42,949 nt of DNA. Origin: CAZVEE01 sp964625525. GTDB lineage: Bacteria > Pseudomonadota > Alphaproteobacteria > JAJFIK01. The stretch lies in NCBI GenBank assembly GCA_964625525.1, contig CAZVEE010000026.1, positions 1-42,949 on the forward strand, read 5' to 3'. Shown here piece by piece: positions 1 through 8,036 of the stretch. Every line of letters starts with the position of its first letter. The stretch's first letter is position 1. The notes beneath the pieces are model-generated. The model made no database searches. It worked only from the letters and a program-made list of their open reading frames with translations, and was not told the origin of the DNA. Both the position numbers and the translations under genes were made by a program.

Positions 1-22
1 GGCTGCCGAACATCACGCCGAT

Positions 23-646
23 TTACAAGCGGATCTGGTTGATGAAGATCACCATGCAGCGGGACTTGGAAATGGACGCGGTCAGCTTGCGCAGGGCCTG
101 GCTCATAAGGCGCGCCTGCAAGCCCGGCAGGCTGTCGCCCATTTCGCCTTCTAATTCTGCCTTGGGCGTCAGTGCGGCCACCGAGTCGATCACCAGCACA
201 TCGATAGCGCCGGAGCGTACCAGCGTGTCGGCGATTTCAAGTGCCTGCTCGCCCGTGTCAGGCTGGGAGATCAGCAGCTCGTCAATATTCACGCCGAGCT
301 TGCCCGCATAGACCGGGTCAAGCGCGTGTTCGGCATCCACGAAGGCAGCGATACCTCCGGCCTTTTGCGCCTCAGCCACACAATGCAGCGCCAGCGTGGT
401 TTTGCCCGAGGATTCCGGGCCATAGACCTCGATGATGCGCCCGCGCGGCAGGCCGCCAATGCCCAGCGCGATGTCGAGGCCGAGCGAGCCGGTGGACACC
501 GCCTCAATCTCCATCACGTCGCGCTGCCCGAGGCGCATGACCGAGCCTTTGCCGAAGGCCCGATCGATCTGGCCGAGGGCGGCTTCCAAAGCTTTTTGCT
601 TGTCCATGGAGTCTTTCTCCGCGAGGCGGACGACGTTGTCGGCCAT
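23..646 (-). CDS. recA: RecA recombinase, interrupted by an in-frame stop
   Basis: RecA forms ATP-dependent filaments on single-stranded DNA for recombination and triggers LexA self-cleavage. The Walker A motif GPESSGKT is at residues 76-83, followed by the family motifs DAEHALDP, SQPDTGEQALE and VIDSVAALTPKAE. The start at 646 is chosen because AAGGGAG lies 7 nt upstream. The frame ends at TAA (23-25) straight after VIFINQIRL. The family continues here with M-K-I-G-V-M-F-G, and the frame beyond the stop still reads I-G-V-M-F-G-S. So a Met-Lys pair is replaced by Leu-stop at E. coli Lys198, in loop L2. The rest of the gene lies outside the window. A truncation here would remove loop L2 and the C-terminal domain. 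Identity is certain; the stop is more likely an error at the scaffold edge than real. Confidence 0.93.
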   Translation of the reverse strand: MADNVVRLAEKDSMDKQKALEAALGQIDRAFGKGSVMRLGQRDVMEIEAVSTGSLGLDIALGIGGLPRGRIIEVYGPESSGKTTLALHCVAEAQKAGGIAAFVDAEHALDPVYAGKLGVNIDELLISQPDTGEQALEIADTLVRSGAIDVLVIDSVAALTPKAELEGEMGDSLPGLQARLMSQALRKLTASISKSRCMVIFINQIRL

Positions 647-765
647 GTCGATCTCCCTTATTTCACAGCGCCCAGCGGCACGCAACGCAACCAAGATGTG
701 CACGATTTGTTCCGTCGCGCAACACCCTTCTCAAAGCCTTGATTTCATTACTATTTTGAGGGCAG

Positions 766-780
766 GTTCGGGAGACGTTC
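766..780 (-). promoter_or_regulatory. LexA (SOS) box upstream of recA
   Basis: The site is GTTC-GGGAGAC-GTTC, an exact match to the alphaproteobacterial LexA consensus GTTC-N7-GTTC. It lies about 120 nt upstream of the recA start and just after the DUF1508-like gene, so recA should have its own damage-inducible promoter. A second exact match lies upstream of imuA. Confidence 0.85.
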
Positions 781-782
781 CA

Positions 783-817
783 GCCGCCCGCCACCTCAGC
801 GGCGAATCACGGGCGGC
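783..817. other. GC-rich inverted repeat between the DUF1508-like gene and recA
   Basis: GCCGCCCG (783-790) is complementary to CGGGCGGC (810-817), giving an 8-bp stem with a 19-nt loop, next to the LexA box and 20 nt past the end of the small gene. No T tract follows on the minus strand, so it is at best a weak terminator or a processing hairpin. Confidence 0.3.
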
Positions 818-837
818 CGAATCGCGCGGATCTCGTC

Positions 838-1065
838 TTAAAGCGCGTGGATGGGCGCCCGGATCTGGTCCTGCATCCCTTCGATGGCGGCCCGGCACGC
901 GGCGGCATCGGCATAAAGCTTGGGCGCTTCGGCCATGGTGATGCCGCTGCTGGTGCGCAAACGCCAAGTCCACGCCGACGGACCCGTCGCGAACATTTCA
1001 AAAACAAGCGATGGCGCGTTCAGTGCCAGATCACTGGCAGGCACGGACTTGGTGACGGCGGGCAT
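838..1065 (-). CDS. Small DUF1508/YegP-like protein
   Basis: This 75-residue protein has the pattern of a single DUF1508 (YegP) repeat: F-E-M-F near residue 23, then W-x-W-R-L-R, then a segment ending Y-A-D-A-A-A-C-R-A-A-I-E-G-M. YegP-type proteins are small alpha/beta proteins of unclear role, often linked to stress. GGAGAG lies about 6 nt upstream of the ATG. The gene lies between cckA (76 nt upstream) and recA on the same strand. The assignment is by pattern only; the spacing of conserved residues is loose. Confidence 0.6.
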   Translation of the reverse strand: MPAVTKSVPASDLALNAPSLVFEMFATGPSAWTWRLRTSSGITMAEAPKLYADAAACRAAIEGMQDQIRAPIHAL

Positions 1066-1141
1066 GGGGCACTCTCCGACTCAAAATACGACTCACGATG
1101 AAGATGGCATTCACTGTGGCGCCACGTGGGTTGCTTAATCC

Positions 1142-3724
1142 TTACGCGGCGTTCAGAACGCCTTTCACGGTCTCGGCGAGCTGCTTGAGCGTGAAAGGCT
1201 TGGGCAGGAAGTGGAAATCTTCGGGCCGGTCCACGGTCTTCTGGAACGCGCTTTCGGCATACCCCGAGATGAAGACAATCTTGGCGTCCGGACGGCTGTC
1301 GCGCAGATGCCCGGCGAGCGTCGGGCCATCCATGCCCGGCATCACCACATCGGAAACCACCAGATCAATAGCCCCGTCATGGGCGCCCGCGACTTCAAGC
1401 GCTAGTTCGCCATTGGCGGCCTCCAGCACCGTATAGCCGCGCGATTGCAAAGCACGGCTGGCGAACAGGCGCACCGCGTCTTCGTCCTCGACAAGCAGGA
1501 TGGTGCCGGCTCCGGTCAGATCGCGCGCGGTGTCGCTTTCGGGTTCGGGTGCGGTCTCCACCACCGCATCGGCGGCCGCCTCGCGCGGCAGATAGATGCG
1601 GAATGTGGTGCCCTTCCCCACGATGCTGTCGACAAAGATGTAGCCGCCCGTCTGCTGGATAATGCCATAGACCGTGGAGAGGCCAAGGCCCGTGCCCTTG
1701 CCGGCGGTCTCGTCATTCTTGGTGGTGAAGAAGGGCTCGAAAATGCGGTCGAGATTCTCCTTGGGAATGCCGCAACCGGTATCGCTGACAGCGATTTCCA
1801 CGAAAGGCGTTTCCGGTTCGGCCTCAATGCGCCCCTCCGGCAACGCCGCCTGATGGCGCGTGGTCATGTCCGCGACCGTCACTGTCGCGGTGCGGATGGT
1901 CAGCGTGCCACCCTCGGCCATGGCATCGCGGGCATTGACCACCAGATTGATGATCACCTGCTGCAACTGGCCCTCGTCCACTTTCACCACGCCCAAATCC
2001 CGATCGTGTTCCAGCTTCAAGGTGATGGTCTCACCGATAAGGCGACGCACCAGCATGGAGAGATCCGCCAACACATCTGTGAGCTGCAGCACTTTCGGGC
2101 GCAGGGTCTGACGGCGCGAGAAAGCCAGGAGCTGGCGGGTCAGATTGGCCGCGCGCAAGGCGTTTTGCTTGATCTGGTTAACATCGGCAAAGGATGGATC
2201 GCCGGCCGGGTGGCGCTGCCCGAGAAGATCACAAAAGCCGATAATGGCCGTGAGCAGATTGTTGAAATCATGCGCCACACCGCCGGCAAGCTGACCGATA
2301 GCCTGCATTTTCTGAGACTGCGCGAATTGCTGTTCCAGCGACTTCTGGTGGGTCTTGTCCACGAAGTAGAGGATCAGATGGCCAGCCCCGCCGGGCACCG
2401 GATCCAGGCGGCTGACGAAAATCTGAGCGCTGCGGCCGGTACCGGTATCGCTTTGCGTGCTGACGAGGCGTACTTCGATGCCGTCGCGGTCGCTGCGATC
2501 TTCGCGCAACTGGCGCACGAGGCCCGACAGGGCGGCACGATCGTCGGGCACGATGAGGTCTTCGACGCTTTCGGCCTGTGTCCCTGCCTCTTCAAACAGA
2601 GCCCGCACGGTCGGGTTGGTGAGGCGAATACGTCCATCATCGCCCAGCACCAGAATGCCGATGGGAGCGTGTTCCAGAAACTCCATCAGACTATTGGCGG
2701 GGAGATCCTCATCGCGCGGAGCATCATCATAGCGCGGCCATAGCGCCAGGTGCAGCACGGGGCTTGCGTCACTGGCCACATCGGTCCGGGCACGCACCAG
2801 AACGCGGCGCTCCTCATCATTCTGGCTCTCGTCTTCGCTGCCAGGCCGACTGGCGCGGGCGCGCAGCAGCAGCTCTACGGGTGAGCCCTCTTGAGCAGCC
2901 AAACGCAAACGGTCACGCACCACGTCGGGATTGCCGGAAAAGATCCGCTCCAGGCTCGCGCCGCTCAGGCTGGCGCTCGACAATCCGCTCAAGGACGACA
3001 GCGTGCGGTTGGCATAGAGCACATGGCCCACGCTATCGAACGTCAATAGGCCTACCGGCAAGTGATCAAGGGCGCGGATCAGGCCGTCACGTTCCAACTG
3101 GAGGGCCTGTTTGGCCGCGCCGGCTTCACGCTCGGGACCTTTATCAATGATGCGCCAGACGCTGCGATGGCGCATGCCGGGCACGGGGCGGACCTCCACG
3201 CGCAACCAAGTGCGCCCGCCGCCGGGAACCGCCACCGGCACATCCTGGCGCGCCTCCTGGCCGTCGCGGGCCGAGCGTGCGAGCCGATACAATGGGCGCG
3301 CGGCTTCTTCCTGGTCGGCCACCAGGCGTTCAATCGGCAGGGGCAGGTCGCCGCCCAGAAACGCCGTTAGCTGACGATAAGCCACATTGGCATAGACAAT
3401 TCCGCCGTCGCGCCGGGTCACGAGATAGGCCTCGGGCGCCTCATCCATGATCCGCATGGCCAGGTCGCCCATCTGCGGCGGGGCGGCATTGGCCAGGGCG
3501 CCGGTGGCAAACCCATAGACCACGATGAGGCCGACCGCCGTTGCGCCGCCGAGAAAGATCAGCGCCGGCAGCCCCGGCGCCAGCACCGCCGACACGGCCG
3601 CCGCACCCGAAAGACCAAAGAGGACCGCAATCACACTGGGCAGATTACGCTGCAACCAGCCCGCCATTTTGGGGCTGAGCGTTCCAAACTCGGCCAAGCC
3701 GCGATGCGCCAATTTCTTCATCAT
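1142..3724 (-). CDS. cckA: Hybrid sensor histidine kinase/phosphatase CckA
   Basis: CckA is the membrane kinase/phosphatase that feeds the phosphotransferase ChpT and, through it, CtrA and CpdR in alphaproteobacterial cell-cycle control. The 860-residue protein has two TM helices (about 31-77), three PAS-like segments (from about 84, 222 and 350), and an H-box AHDFNNLL with His485. It also has an N-box NARDAM, G-boxes DTGCGIP and GKGTGLGLSTVYG, and a C-terminal receiver with acidic pocket VEDED and phospho-acceptor Asp792 in VSDVVMPG. The start at 3724 follows GGGGA; upstream in-frame codons lack family-like sequence. A second ATG follows directly at 3721. The neighbourhood with recA is common in alphaproteobacteria. 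All catalytic motifs are intact. Confidence 0.93.
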   Translation of the reverse strand: MMKKLAHRGLAEFGTLSPKMAGWLQRNLPSVIAVLFGLSGAAAVSAVLAPGLPALIFLGGATAVGLIVVYGFATGALANAAPPQMGDLAMRIMDEAPEAYLVTRRDGGIVYANVAYRQLTAFLGGDLPLPIERLVADQEEAARPLYRLARSARDGQEARQDVPVAVPGGGRTWLRVEVRPVPGMRHRSVWRIIDKGPEREAGAAKQALQLERDGLIRALDHLPVGLLTFDSVGHVLYANRTLSSLSGLSSASLSGASLERIFSGNPDVVRDRLRLAAQEGSPVELLLRARASRPGSEDESQNDEERRVLVRARTDVASDASPVLHLALWPRYDDAPRDEDLPANSLMEFLEHAPIGILVLGDDGRIRLTNPTVRALFEEAGTQAESVEDLIVPDDRAALSGLVRQLREDRSDRDGIEVRLVSTQSDTGTGRSAQIFVSRLDPVPGGAGHLILYFVDKTHQKSLEQQFAQSQKMQAIGQLAGGVAHDFNNLLTAIIGFCDLLGQRHPAGDPSFADVNQIKQNALRAANLTRQLLAFSRRQTLRPKVLQLTDVLADLSMLVRRLIGETITLKLEHDRDLGVVKVDEGQLQQVIINLVVNARDAMAEGGTLTIRTATVTVADMTTRHQAALPEGRIEAEPETPFVEIAVSDTGCGIPKENLDRIFEPFFTTKNDETAGKGTGLGLSTVYGIIQQTGGYIFVDSIVGKGTTFRIYLPREAAADAVVETAPEPESDTARDLTGAGTILLVEDEDAVRLFASRALQSRGYTVLEAANGELALEVAGAHDGAIDLVVSDVVMPGMDGPTLAGHLRDSRPDAKIVFISGYAESAFQKTVDRPEDFHFLPKPFTLKQLAETVKGVLNAA

Positions 3725-4032
3725 GAGCGTGTCCCCAAGGCCTGGTCCGCAGGCCGGCAAAGCACAGGATTGCGCGCACGCCTCCACGACCCAGCCAAGC
3801 GGATCGACAGAGATTGCGGCTTGCGCATTGTGCCTGATTCGCACACCCCCTCGGCCGGACCTCACGCGCGGGCCGCGGGGAGAGCGACGGACCGCCCACG
3901 GACCCAGACCAGCCGCGCAGCAGAGCCCCCCTCACGCGGATGTGACGGTTGCCCGCCGCCAAGCTTTGGTTTCCGCCCGCAGCGGCGCTATGCTCCGCCC
4001 GGTTCAGTTGCGGTCATAAGGAGAACGACCCC
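3725..4032. other. Divergent intergenic region between cckA and the methyltransferase-like gene
   Basis: The 308 bases hold promoters for both divergent genes but no recognisable gene. Several reading frames stay open, as expected at this G+C. I found no TTAA-N7-TTAA CtrA site. A modest plus-strand promoter candidate is listed separately. Confidence 0.5.
3966..3994 (+). promoter_or_regulatory. Possible promoter of the exported methyltransferase-like gene
   Basis: TTGGTT (3966-3971) and TATGCT (3989-3994) are separated by 17 bp, which fits a weak sigma70-type promoter. The predicted transcript start is about 30 nt before the ATG at 4033. Matches to consensus are 3/6 and 4/6, so support is limited. 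Confidence 0.35.
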
Positions 4033-4875
4033 ATGCGCATGATGCTGACGGCGGCCGTCGCCGCCCCCCTTCTGGCTCTGGGCTTCGCGGTGAGCCCGGC
4101 GCTCGCCATCGATGAAGCCAAGCTCGACACCATCCTGGAAGCCCGCGCAGAGGCCGACACGGCGCGCGATCAGTATCGTCATCCCAAGGAGACGCTGGCG
4201 TTCTTTGGCATCGAGCCGGACATGAGCATTGTCGAGGCCATGCCGGGCGGCGGCTGGTACACCCGCATCCTGCTGCCCTATGTGATGGACGAAGGGACGT
4301 ACCAGGCCTTCAACTATCGCCCGGGCACCTTCGGCAGCACCAACGAAGAGCGCCTGGAGCGCATGCGCACTTGGCCGGAGCGGTTCCCGGCGCAGGCGGC
4401 CGACTATGTGGATGGCGAGCCGGACGTCACGGCGTTCCTCATCGCCAGCGCCCCGCAGGAGCTGGCGGGAACCGTGGATGCGGTGCTGTTCTTCCGCGCG
4501 CTGCACGGCCTGTTCCGCGCCGGCGAGGGTGAATTCCTGGAAGAAGCGCTGACCGACACGTTCACGCTGCTGAAGCCGGGCGGCATTGTGGGCGTGGTGC
4601 AGCACCGGGCGCCGGACGGCAATCCGGACGACTGGGCCAACGGCGACAACGGTTATTTGAAGCAGTCTGCGGTCATCGCGCGCTTTGAAGAGGCCGGCTT
4701 TGAACTCGTCGGCACGAGCGAGATCAATGCCAACCCGGCCGACCAGCCGACGGTGGATGATCGGGTGTGGCGCCTGCCGCCGGTCCTGCGCGGCGGGGAT
4801 GAAACCCAGCGCGATGCCTATCTCGCGATCGGTGAGTCCGACCGCATGACCGTGCTGTTCCGCAAGCCGGAATAA
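4033..4875 (+). CDS. Exported methyltransferase-like protein (COG4798 type)
   Basis: The 280-residue protein starts with a clear signal peptide (hydrophobic core 5-20, likely cleavage after Ala25 in SPALA). The mature part resembles class I SAM-dependent methyltransferases: a motif I-like stretch E-A-M-P-G-G-G-W-Y-T at 68-77, a central segment with F-F-R-A-L-H-G-L, then a strand ending L-L-K-P-G-G and V-V-Q-H-R. This matches the group called 'predicted methyltransferase' (COG4798) as I remember it. AAGGAG about 9 nt upstream sets the start. The contradiction is location: the periplasm has no known SAM supply, so the fold may have been reused. It is a single gene, closed by a terminator. Confidence 0.7.
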   Translation: MRMMLTAAVAAPLLALGFAVSPALAIDEAKLDTILEARAEADTARDQYRHPKETLAFFGIEPDMSIVEAMPGGGWYTRILLPYVMDEGTYQAFNYRPGTFGSTNEERLERMRTWPERFPAQAADYVDGEPDVTAFLIASAPQELAGTVDAVLFFRALHGLFRAGEGEFLEEALTDTFTLLKPGGIVGVVQHRAPDGNPDDWANGDNGYLKQSAVIARFEEAGFELVGTSEINANPADQPTVDDRVWRLPPVLRGGDETQRDAYLAIGESDRMTVLFRKPE

Positions 4876-4944
4876 GACCGGCGGGTTGGCCGACGCCCTA
4901 TCCCTTCCCCGGAACTGCTTAACTAAAGACACGCTCAACGAATT

Positions 4945-4972
4945 GGCGGGCCCACTTGGGCCCGCCTTTTTT
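4945..4972 (+). terminator. Rho-independent terminator
   Basis: GGCGGGCCC (4945-4953), loop ACTT and GGGCCCGCC (4958-4966) form a perfect 9-bp stem followed by six T (4967-4972). It lies 70 nt after the methyltransferase-like gene. On the minus strand there is no comparable T tract, so it serves the plus strand. Confidence 0.93.
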
Positions 4973-5026
4973 GCTGTCTATTTGCTGTCCCTTTCTCACC
5001 GCGCTCATCGGGGCGAGAGGCGCCAC

Positions 5027-5443
5027 TCAGTCGTCGCGATAGACCTTTTCGCGGCGTTCATGACGTTCCTGCGCCTCAATGCTCAATGTTGCCGTCGGGC
5101 GGGCATCGAGCCGTTTGAGCGTGATGGGATCACCCGTCTCCTCGCAGTAGCCATAGCTACCGTCCTCGATCCGCCGCAAGGCTGAGTGGATCTTGGAGAT
5201 CAGCTTGCGCTGGCGGGCGCGCGTGCGCAATTCCAGCGCACGCGCGGTCTCCGAGGACGCGCGGTCCACAAGATCGGGATGCTGATTGTGCTCGTCCTGA
5301 AGGTTTTGCAGCGTTTCGCGGCTTTCCTCCAGGATGTTCTCTTTCCACTGAAGAAGTTTCTGACGGAAATATTCCCGCTGCCGTTCATTCATGAACGGTT
5401 CGTCTTCCGAAGGGACGTACCCGTCAGGCAATTCGACGTTCAC
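5027..5443 (-). CDS. dksA: DksA transcription factor, single-cysteine type
   Basis: DksA binds the RNA polymerase secondary channel and, with ppGpp, adjusts transcription in starvation. The 138-residue protein has the coiled coil with its tip aspartates (D57, D60 in HPDLVDRA) and the helix LELRTRARQRKL. The zinc-finger region keeps only Cys100; the other three ligand positions are Thr103, Ser121 and Ala124. Such single-Cys DksA proteins occur in alphaproteobacteria (for example in Rhodobacter). The GTG at 5443 follows GGGAGG with 7-nt spacing and gives the usual family length; an upstream ATG would add about 60 residues without family character. Confidence 0.93.
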   Translation of the reverse strand: MNVELPDGYVPSEDEPFMNERQREYFRQKLLQWKENILEESRETLQNLQDEHNQHPDLVDRASSETARALELRTRARQRKLISKIHSALRRIEDGSYGYCEETGDPITLKRLDARPTATLSIEAQERHERREKVYRDD

Positions 5444-5968
5444 GACCGGTCCTCCCTCACCAAACCATGACCACCGTCCCCAAAAGCGGCGCGAGTATAG
5501 GTACGCTCCCCGCGTGGGGCAATGTCGAAGTCCACCCCGTTGCCTTGGATGCACACGAATGTGTGCGCAGCACCCCACCTCGATGGGCTTCTCGATGCGA
5601 GAACCTGCCTGCTTTGGGCGGAACATCACACGTTAACAGTGCTGTCTTGTCCCACTTAAGCGCGCTACACGCCTTTGGCCGTCCACGTGATTGTGACCAT
5701 GGCCAAACGGCCTTAAAGCGGCACTAATGCGGCCCATGCGAGATTGTTGCGGTGATCGGCTGGGTGGTCTGCAGCGCCTGACCGCACGCCGGTGGTCCCA
5801 CTGTGAGGATGACGCTGCGTCAAGTCTGCGATGCGCGCCCGTTTCTTGCCTCGGCCCAGAGCCGCCTTTAGGTTTAGCGTAAGCCAATGGCGGGCCATGG
5901 GTGCCCTGCCTGGCCATGATAATCTCGGCCGCGACAATCCCGGCCACGATGATGGGGAGTTCCGGCTC
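5444..5968. other. Divergent intergenic region between dksA and the MoxR gene
   Basis: This 525-base stretch holds the dksA promoter candidate near its left end. Open frames cross the region on both strands, but none has a good ribosome site with family-like sequence. At 5911-5954 short, imperfect CGGCCACGAT-like copies lie just before the MoxR start. I see no RNA gene. Confidence 0.4.
5494..5522 (-). promoter_or_regulatory. Candidate dksA promoter
   Basis: On the minus strand TTGCCC (5522-5517) and TATACT (5499-5494) are separated by 17 bp. The -10 box matches consensus at 5 of 6 positions. The expected transcript would have a leader of about 45 nt before the GTG at 5443. Confidence 0.5.
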
Positions 5969-6814
5969 ATGCGTTTTGAAGGCACCACCAACTACGTCGC
6001 CACGGAGGACCTGCGCGTCGCGGTCAATGCCGCGATCACGCTTGAACGGCCTTTGCTGGTGAAAGGCGAGCCTGGCACAGGCAAAACGGTGCTGGCGCAT
6101 GAGGTGGCCGGTGCCTTGGGCTGTCCGCTGATCGAATGGCACATCAAATCGACCACCAAGGCCCAGCAAGGCCTTTACGAATATGATGCGGTCTCGCGCC
6201 TGCGCGATTCTCAGCTCGGTGATGCGCGGGTTCAGAACATCGCCAACTACATCAAACGCGGCAAGCTGTGGGAGGCGTTCACCAACACCACCCGGCCGGT
6301 GCTGCTGATCGATGAGATCGATAAGGCAGATATCGAGTTCCCCAACGATCTGCTGCTCGAACTCGATCGCATGGAGTTCTTCGTCTACGAAACCGGCGAA
6401 CAGGTGAAAGCGCACCAGCGCCCCATCGTGTTCATCACCTCGAACAACGAAAAGGAACTGCCGGACGCGTTCCTGCGCCGCTGTTTCTTCCACTATATCC
6501 GCTTTCCTGATGCGGACACCATGAAGGCCATTATCTCGGTCCACTTCCCCAATCTGAAGCAGGACCTGATCAATGCGGCGCTGACCACCTTCTACGACAT
6601 TCGCAATGTGCCGGGGCTGAAGAAAAAGCCGTCCACGTCGGAATTGCTGGATTGGCTGAAACTGCTGATGGTCGAAGATATCGACCCGGCATTGTTGCGC
6701 GAAAAAGATCCCAACAAGCTGATCCCGCCGCTGCATGGCGCGCTGCTCAAGAACGAACAGGACGTGCACCTGTTCGAGCGCCTTGCCTTTCTCGCGCGCC
6801 GCGAAGGCTCGTAA
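5969..6814 (+). CDS. MoxR-type AAA+ ATPase
   Basis: MoxR ATPases act as chaperones, usually with a VWA-domain partner, to mature or insert cofactors into target proteins. The 281-residue protein has Walker A GEPGTGKT (33-40), Walker B VLLIDE (111-116), a sensor-1-like FITSNNEKELP and the arginine-bearing PDAFLRRCFF. GGGGAG lies upstream of the ATG at 5969; the open frame continues upstream without family character. The next gene, 39 nt downstream, encodes the expected VWA partner. The client protein is unknown: no carbon monoxide dehydrogenase genes are in the window. Confidence 0.9.
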   Translation: MRFEGTTNYVATEDLRVAVNAAITLERPLLVKGEPGTGKTVLAHEVAGALGCPLIEWHIKSTTKAQQGLYEYDAVSRLRDSQLGDARVQNIANYIKRGKLWEAFTNTTRPVLLIDEIDKADIEFPNDLLLELDRMEFFVYETGEQVKAHQRPIVFITSNNEKELPDAFLRRCFFHYIRFPDADTMKAIISVHFPNLKQDLINAALTTFYDIRNVPGLKKKPSTSELLDWLKLLMVEDIDPALLREKDPNKLIPPLHGALLKNEQDVHLFERLAFLARREGS

Positions 6815-6853
6815 ATCCGCGAACGGACCAGCCGGGGGGCAGGAAAGCCAGGC

Positions 6854-8029
6854 ATGTTTCTCACTTTTTTTCACGAACTGCGCCGCGCTGGGATTCCTGT
6901 TTCCCTGAAGGAATATCTGCTGCTGCTTGAGGCCATGAAAGCTAACTTGGCCAATCAGCGGGTCGAGGATTTCTACTATCTGTCGCGCGCGACGCTGGTA
7001 AAGGACGAGCGTCACCTGGACCGATTCGACCAGGTGTTCAGCCATGTGTTCCGCGGCCTTGAATACATCGATGATTTTCTGGGTGCGGATATTCCGGAAG
7101 ACTGGCTGCGGGCGCTGTCGGAAAAGTTCCTGACCGAAGAAGAAAAAGCGATGATTGAGTCGCTGGGCGGTTGGGAGAAGCTCATGGAAGAGCTGAAAAA
7201 GCGCCTGGAAGAGCAGGAAAAACGCCATGAAGGCGGCAACCGGATGATCGGCACCGGTGGCACCTCGCCCTTCGGCAACAGCGGCTACAATCCGGAAGGC
7301 GTGCGGATCGGCCAGGAAGAAGGCCGGCACGGGCGCGCCGTGAAAGTCTGGGACCAGCGCGATTTTCGCAATCTTGATGACACGGTGGAGCTGGGGACCC
7401 GGAACATCAAAGTGGCATTGCGTCGGTTGCGCCGCTTTGCGCGCGAAGGCGCGACTATGGAGCTTGATCTCGACGAGACCATTCGCGGCACGGCCCATAA
7501 AGGGTATCTCGACATCGTCGAAGTGCCCGAGCGCCACAACACGGTTAAAGTGCTGTTGTTTTTCGATGTGGGGGGCTCCATGGACCCGCATATCCGTGTG
7601 TGTGAGGAGCTCTTTTCCGCTGCTCGGAACGAATTCAAACACATGGAATACTATTACTTCCACAACTGCCTTTACGAAGGTCTGTGGAAGGACAATCGCC
7701 GCCGGCACGCCGAGCAGATCCCCACTTGGGATGTGCTGCATACCTATCCAAGCGATTACAAAGTCATCATCGTGGGCGATGCGACCATGAGCCCTTATGA
7801 AATCACCTATCCCGGCGGCAGCGTCGAGCACTGGAATGAAGAGGCCGGCGCGGTCTGGCTGAAGCGAGTGTTCGACATCTATCAAAGCTGTGTTTGGCTC
7901 AATCCGGTGCCGGAGCGCCATTGGGAATACACGCCCTCGATCCAGCTCATCCAGGACCTGATTGAAGATCGTATGTATCCGCTCACCCTGGGCGGGCTCG
8001 ACCAGGCCATGCGGGAGCTGAACAAATAA
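6854..8029 (+). CDS. CoxE-like VWA-domain protein
   Basis: The 391-residue protein is the usual partner of MoxR ATPases. An N-terminal helical part (1-110) and a charged Glu/Lys-rich helix (about 110-125) precede a Gly-rich linker. A C-terminal von Willebrand A domain carries a MIDAS-like motif D238-V-G-G-S242-M-D, where canonical D-x-S-x-S has Gly in place of the first Ser. Later metal-site candidates include VGDATMSPYE. AGGAAAG upstream supports the ATG at 6854. It should work with the upstream ATPase in the cytoplasm. It ends 7 nt from the stop of the convergent alpha-toroid gene, leaving no room for a separate terminator. Confidence 0.85.
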   Translation: MFLTFFHELRRAGIPVSLKEYLLLLEAMKANLANQRVEDFYYLSRATLVKDERHLDRFDQVFSHVFRGLEYIDDFLGADIPEDWLRALSEKFLTEEEKAMIESLGGWEKLMEELKKRLEEQEKRHEGGNRMIGTGGTSPFGNSGYNPEGVRIGQEEGRHGRAVKVWDQRDFRNLDDTVELGTRNIKVALRRLRRFAREGATMELDLDETIRGTAHKGYLDIVEVPERHNTVKVLLFFDVGGSMDPHIRVCEELFSAARNEFKHMEYYYFHNCLYEGLWKDNRRRHAEQIPTWDVLHTYPSDYKVIIVGDATMSPYEITYPGGSVEHWNEEAGAVWLKRVFDIYQSCVWLNPVPERHWEYTPSIQLIQDLIEDRMYPLTLGGLDQAMRELNK

Positions 8030-8036
8030 CGCCATG

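Noticed and set aside
1445..2743. A 432-codon plus-strand frame opposite cckA.
   Set aside because: It mirrors the codon positions of the kinase and PAS domains of cckA and has no start signal.
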